Assembly (NCBI GenBank): GCA_020445245.1
Contig: JAGRHB010000019.1
Location: 1 to 5,278, forward strand
Source of the DNA: Gammaproteobacteria bacterium
Lineage (GTDB): Bacteria > Pseudomonadota > Gammaproteobacteria > Chromatiales > Sedimenticolaceae
DNA length: 5,278 nt
Direction: 5' to 3'
The first letter of the stretch is position 1. Each line of letters begins with the position of its first letter. Positions 5,197 through 5,278 of this stretch are shown piece by piece. Under the pieces are notes generated by a model. The model was not told the origin of the DNA. It was given only the letters and a program-made list of their open reading frames with translations, and searched no databases. Both the position numbers and the translations under genes were made by a program.

Positions 5197-5278
5197 ATGG
5201 ACAAGTTCGCCAATATCGAGGCCTTCGTCAGCGTGGTGGAAAGCGGCAGTTTCAGCCGTGCCGCCGAGCGCCTGGGGA
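5197..5278 (+). CDS. LysR family transcriptional regulator, N-terminus (partial)
   Basis: Only the first 27 codons are in the window; the gene continues past the right edge. The residues FANIEAFVSVVESGSFSRAAERLG are the classic first helices of the LysR winged helix-turn-helix, where 'F..VVE.GSFS.AA..L' leads into the recognition helix. The protein should be a DNA-binding regulator with a C-terminal effector-binding domain, not visible here. ATG at 5197 is the only plausible start, because an in-frame TGA lies at 5167-5169 with no other ATG, GTG or TTG between. No Shine-Dalgarno sequence precedes it, which may mean weak translation. Its divergent position makes the azoR-pirin operon the natural target, probably in response to a quinone, electrophile or aromatic compound (inferred). 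Confidence 0.9.
   Translation, partial: MDKFANIEAFVSVVESGSFSRAAERLG

Overview
The window is GC-rich, densely packed bacterial DNA. Short intergenic gaps, strong GGAGG-type ribosome binding sites and the protein families present (a DegQ-like protease end, an AzoR-type azoreductase, pirin, a LysR-type regulator) suggest a gammaproteobacterium, perhaps an environmental or sulfur-oxidiser-like lineage. The lineage guess comes from general style, not from a marker gene. No RNA gene, insertion sequence, CRISPR array or phage gene was seen.

Layout. (1) Positions 1-299 (+) hold the last 98 codons of a Do/DegQ-type periplasmic serine protease, ending in its final PDZ domain. (2) Positions 423-2547 (+) form a likely three-gene operon: a zinc-free medium-chain dehydrogenase/quinone reductase-like enzyme, then lrgA and lrgB, which overlap by 8 bases and encode the two halves of a CidA/LrgA-LrgB membrane system. 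(3) Positions 3477-2557 (-) form a likely two-gene operon that converges on lrgB with only 9 bases between stop codons. It encodes a small exported protein with four cysteines and a membrane-anchored, extremely methionine-rich coiled-coil protein. I recognise neither family. (4) Positions 5071-3559 (-) form an azoR-pirin operon whose pirin ribosome binding site begins on the last base of the azoR stop codon. It ends in a clear intrinsic terminator at 3518-3547. (5) From 5197 (+) a LysR-type regulator starts, divergent from azoR. The two share a 125-base control region with an AT-rich core and a TGTTC-N9-GAACA dyad of LysR-box type.

Working together: the LysR regulator probably controls azoR-pirin, a small redox/electrophile-response module (FMN quinone/azo reductase plus a cupin that may be a quercetinase-like enzyme). 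The dehydrogenase upstream of lrgAB belongs to another enzyme family often linked to quinones and reactive carbonyls. Its pairing with lrgAB is less usual.

The least ordinary element is the methionine-rich protein at 2557-3063. It has 32 Met in 168 residues, placed at heptad core positions over about 120 residues behind one membrane anchor, and it is coupled to the four-cysteine exported protein. Its function cannot be read from the sequence.
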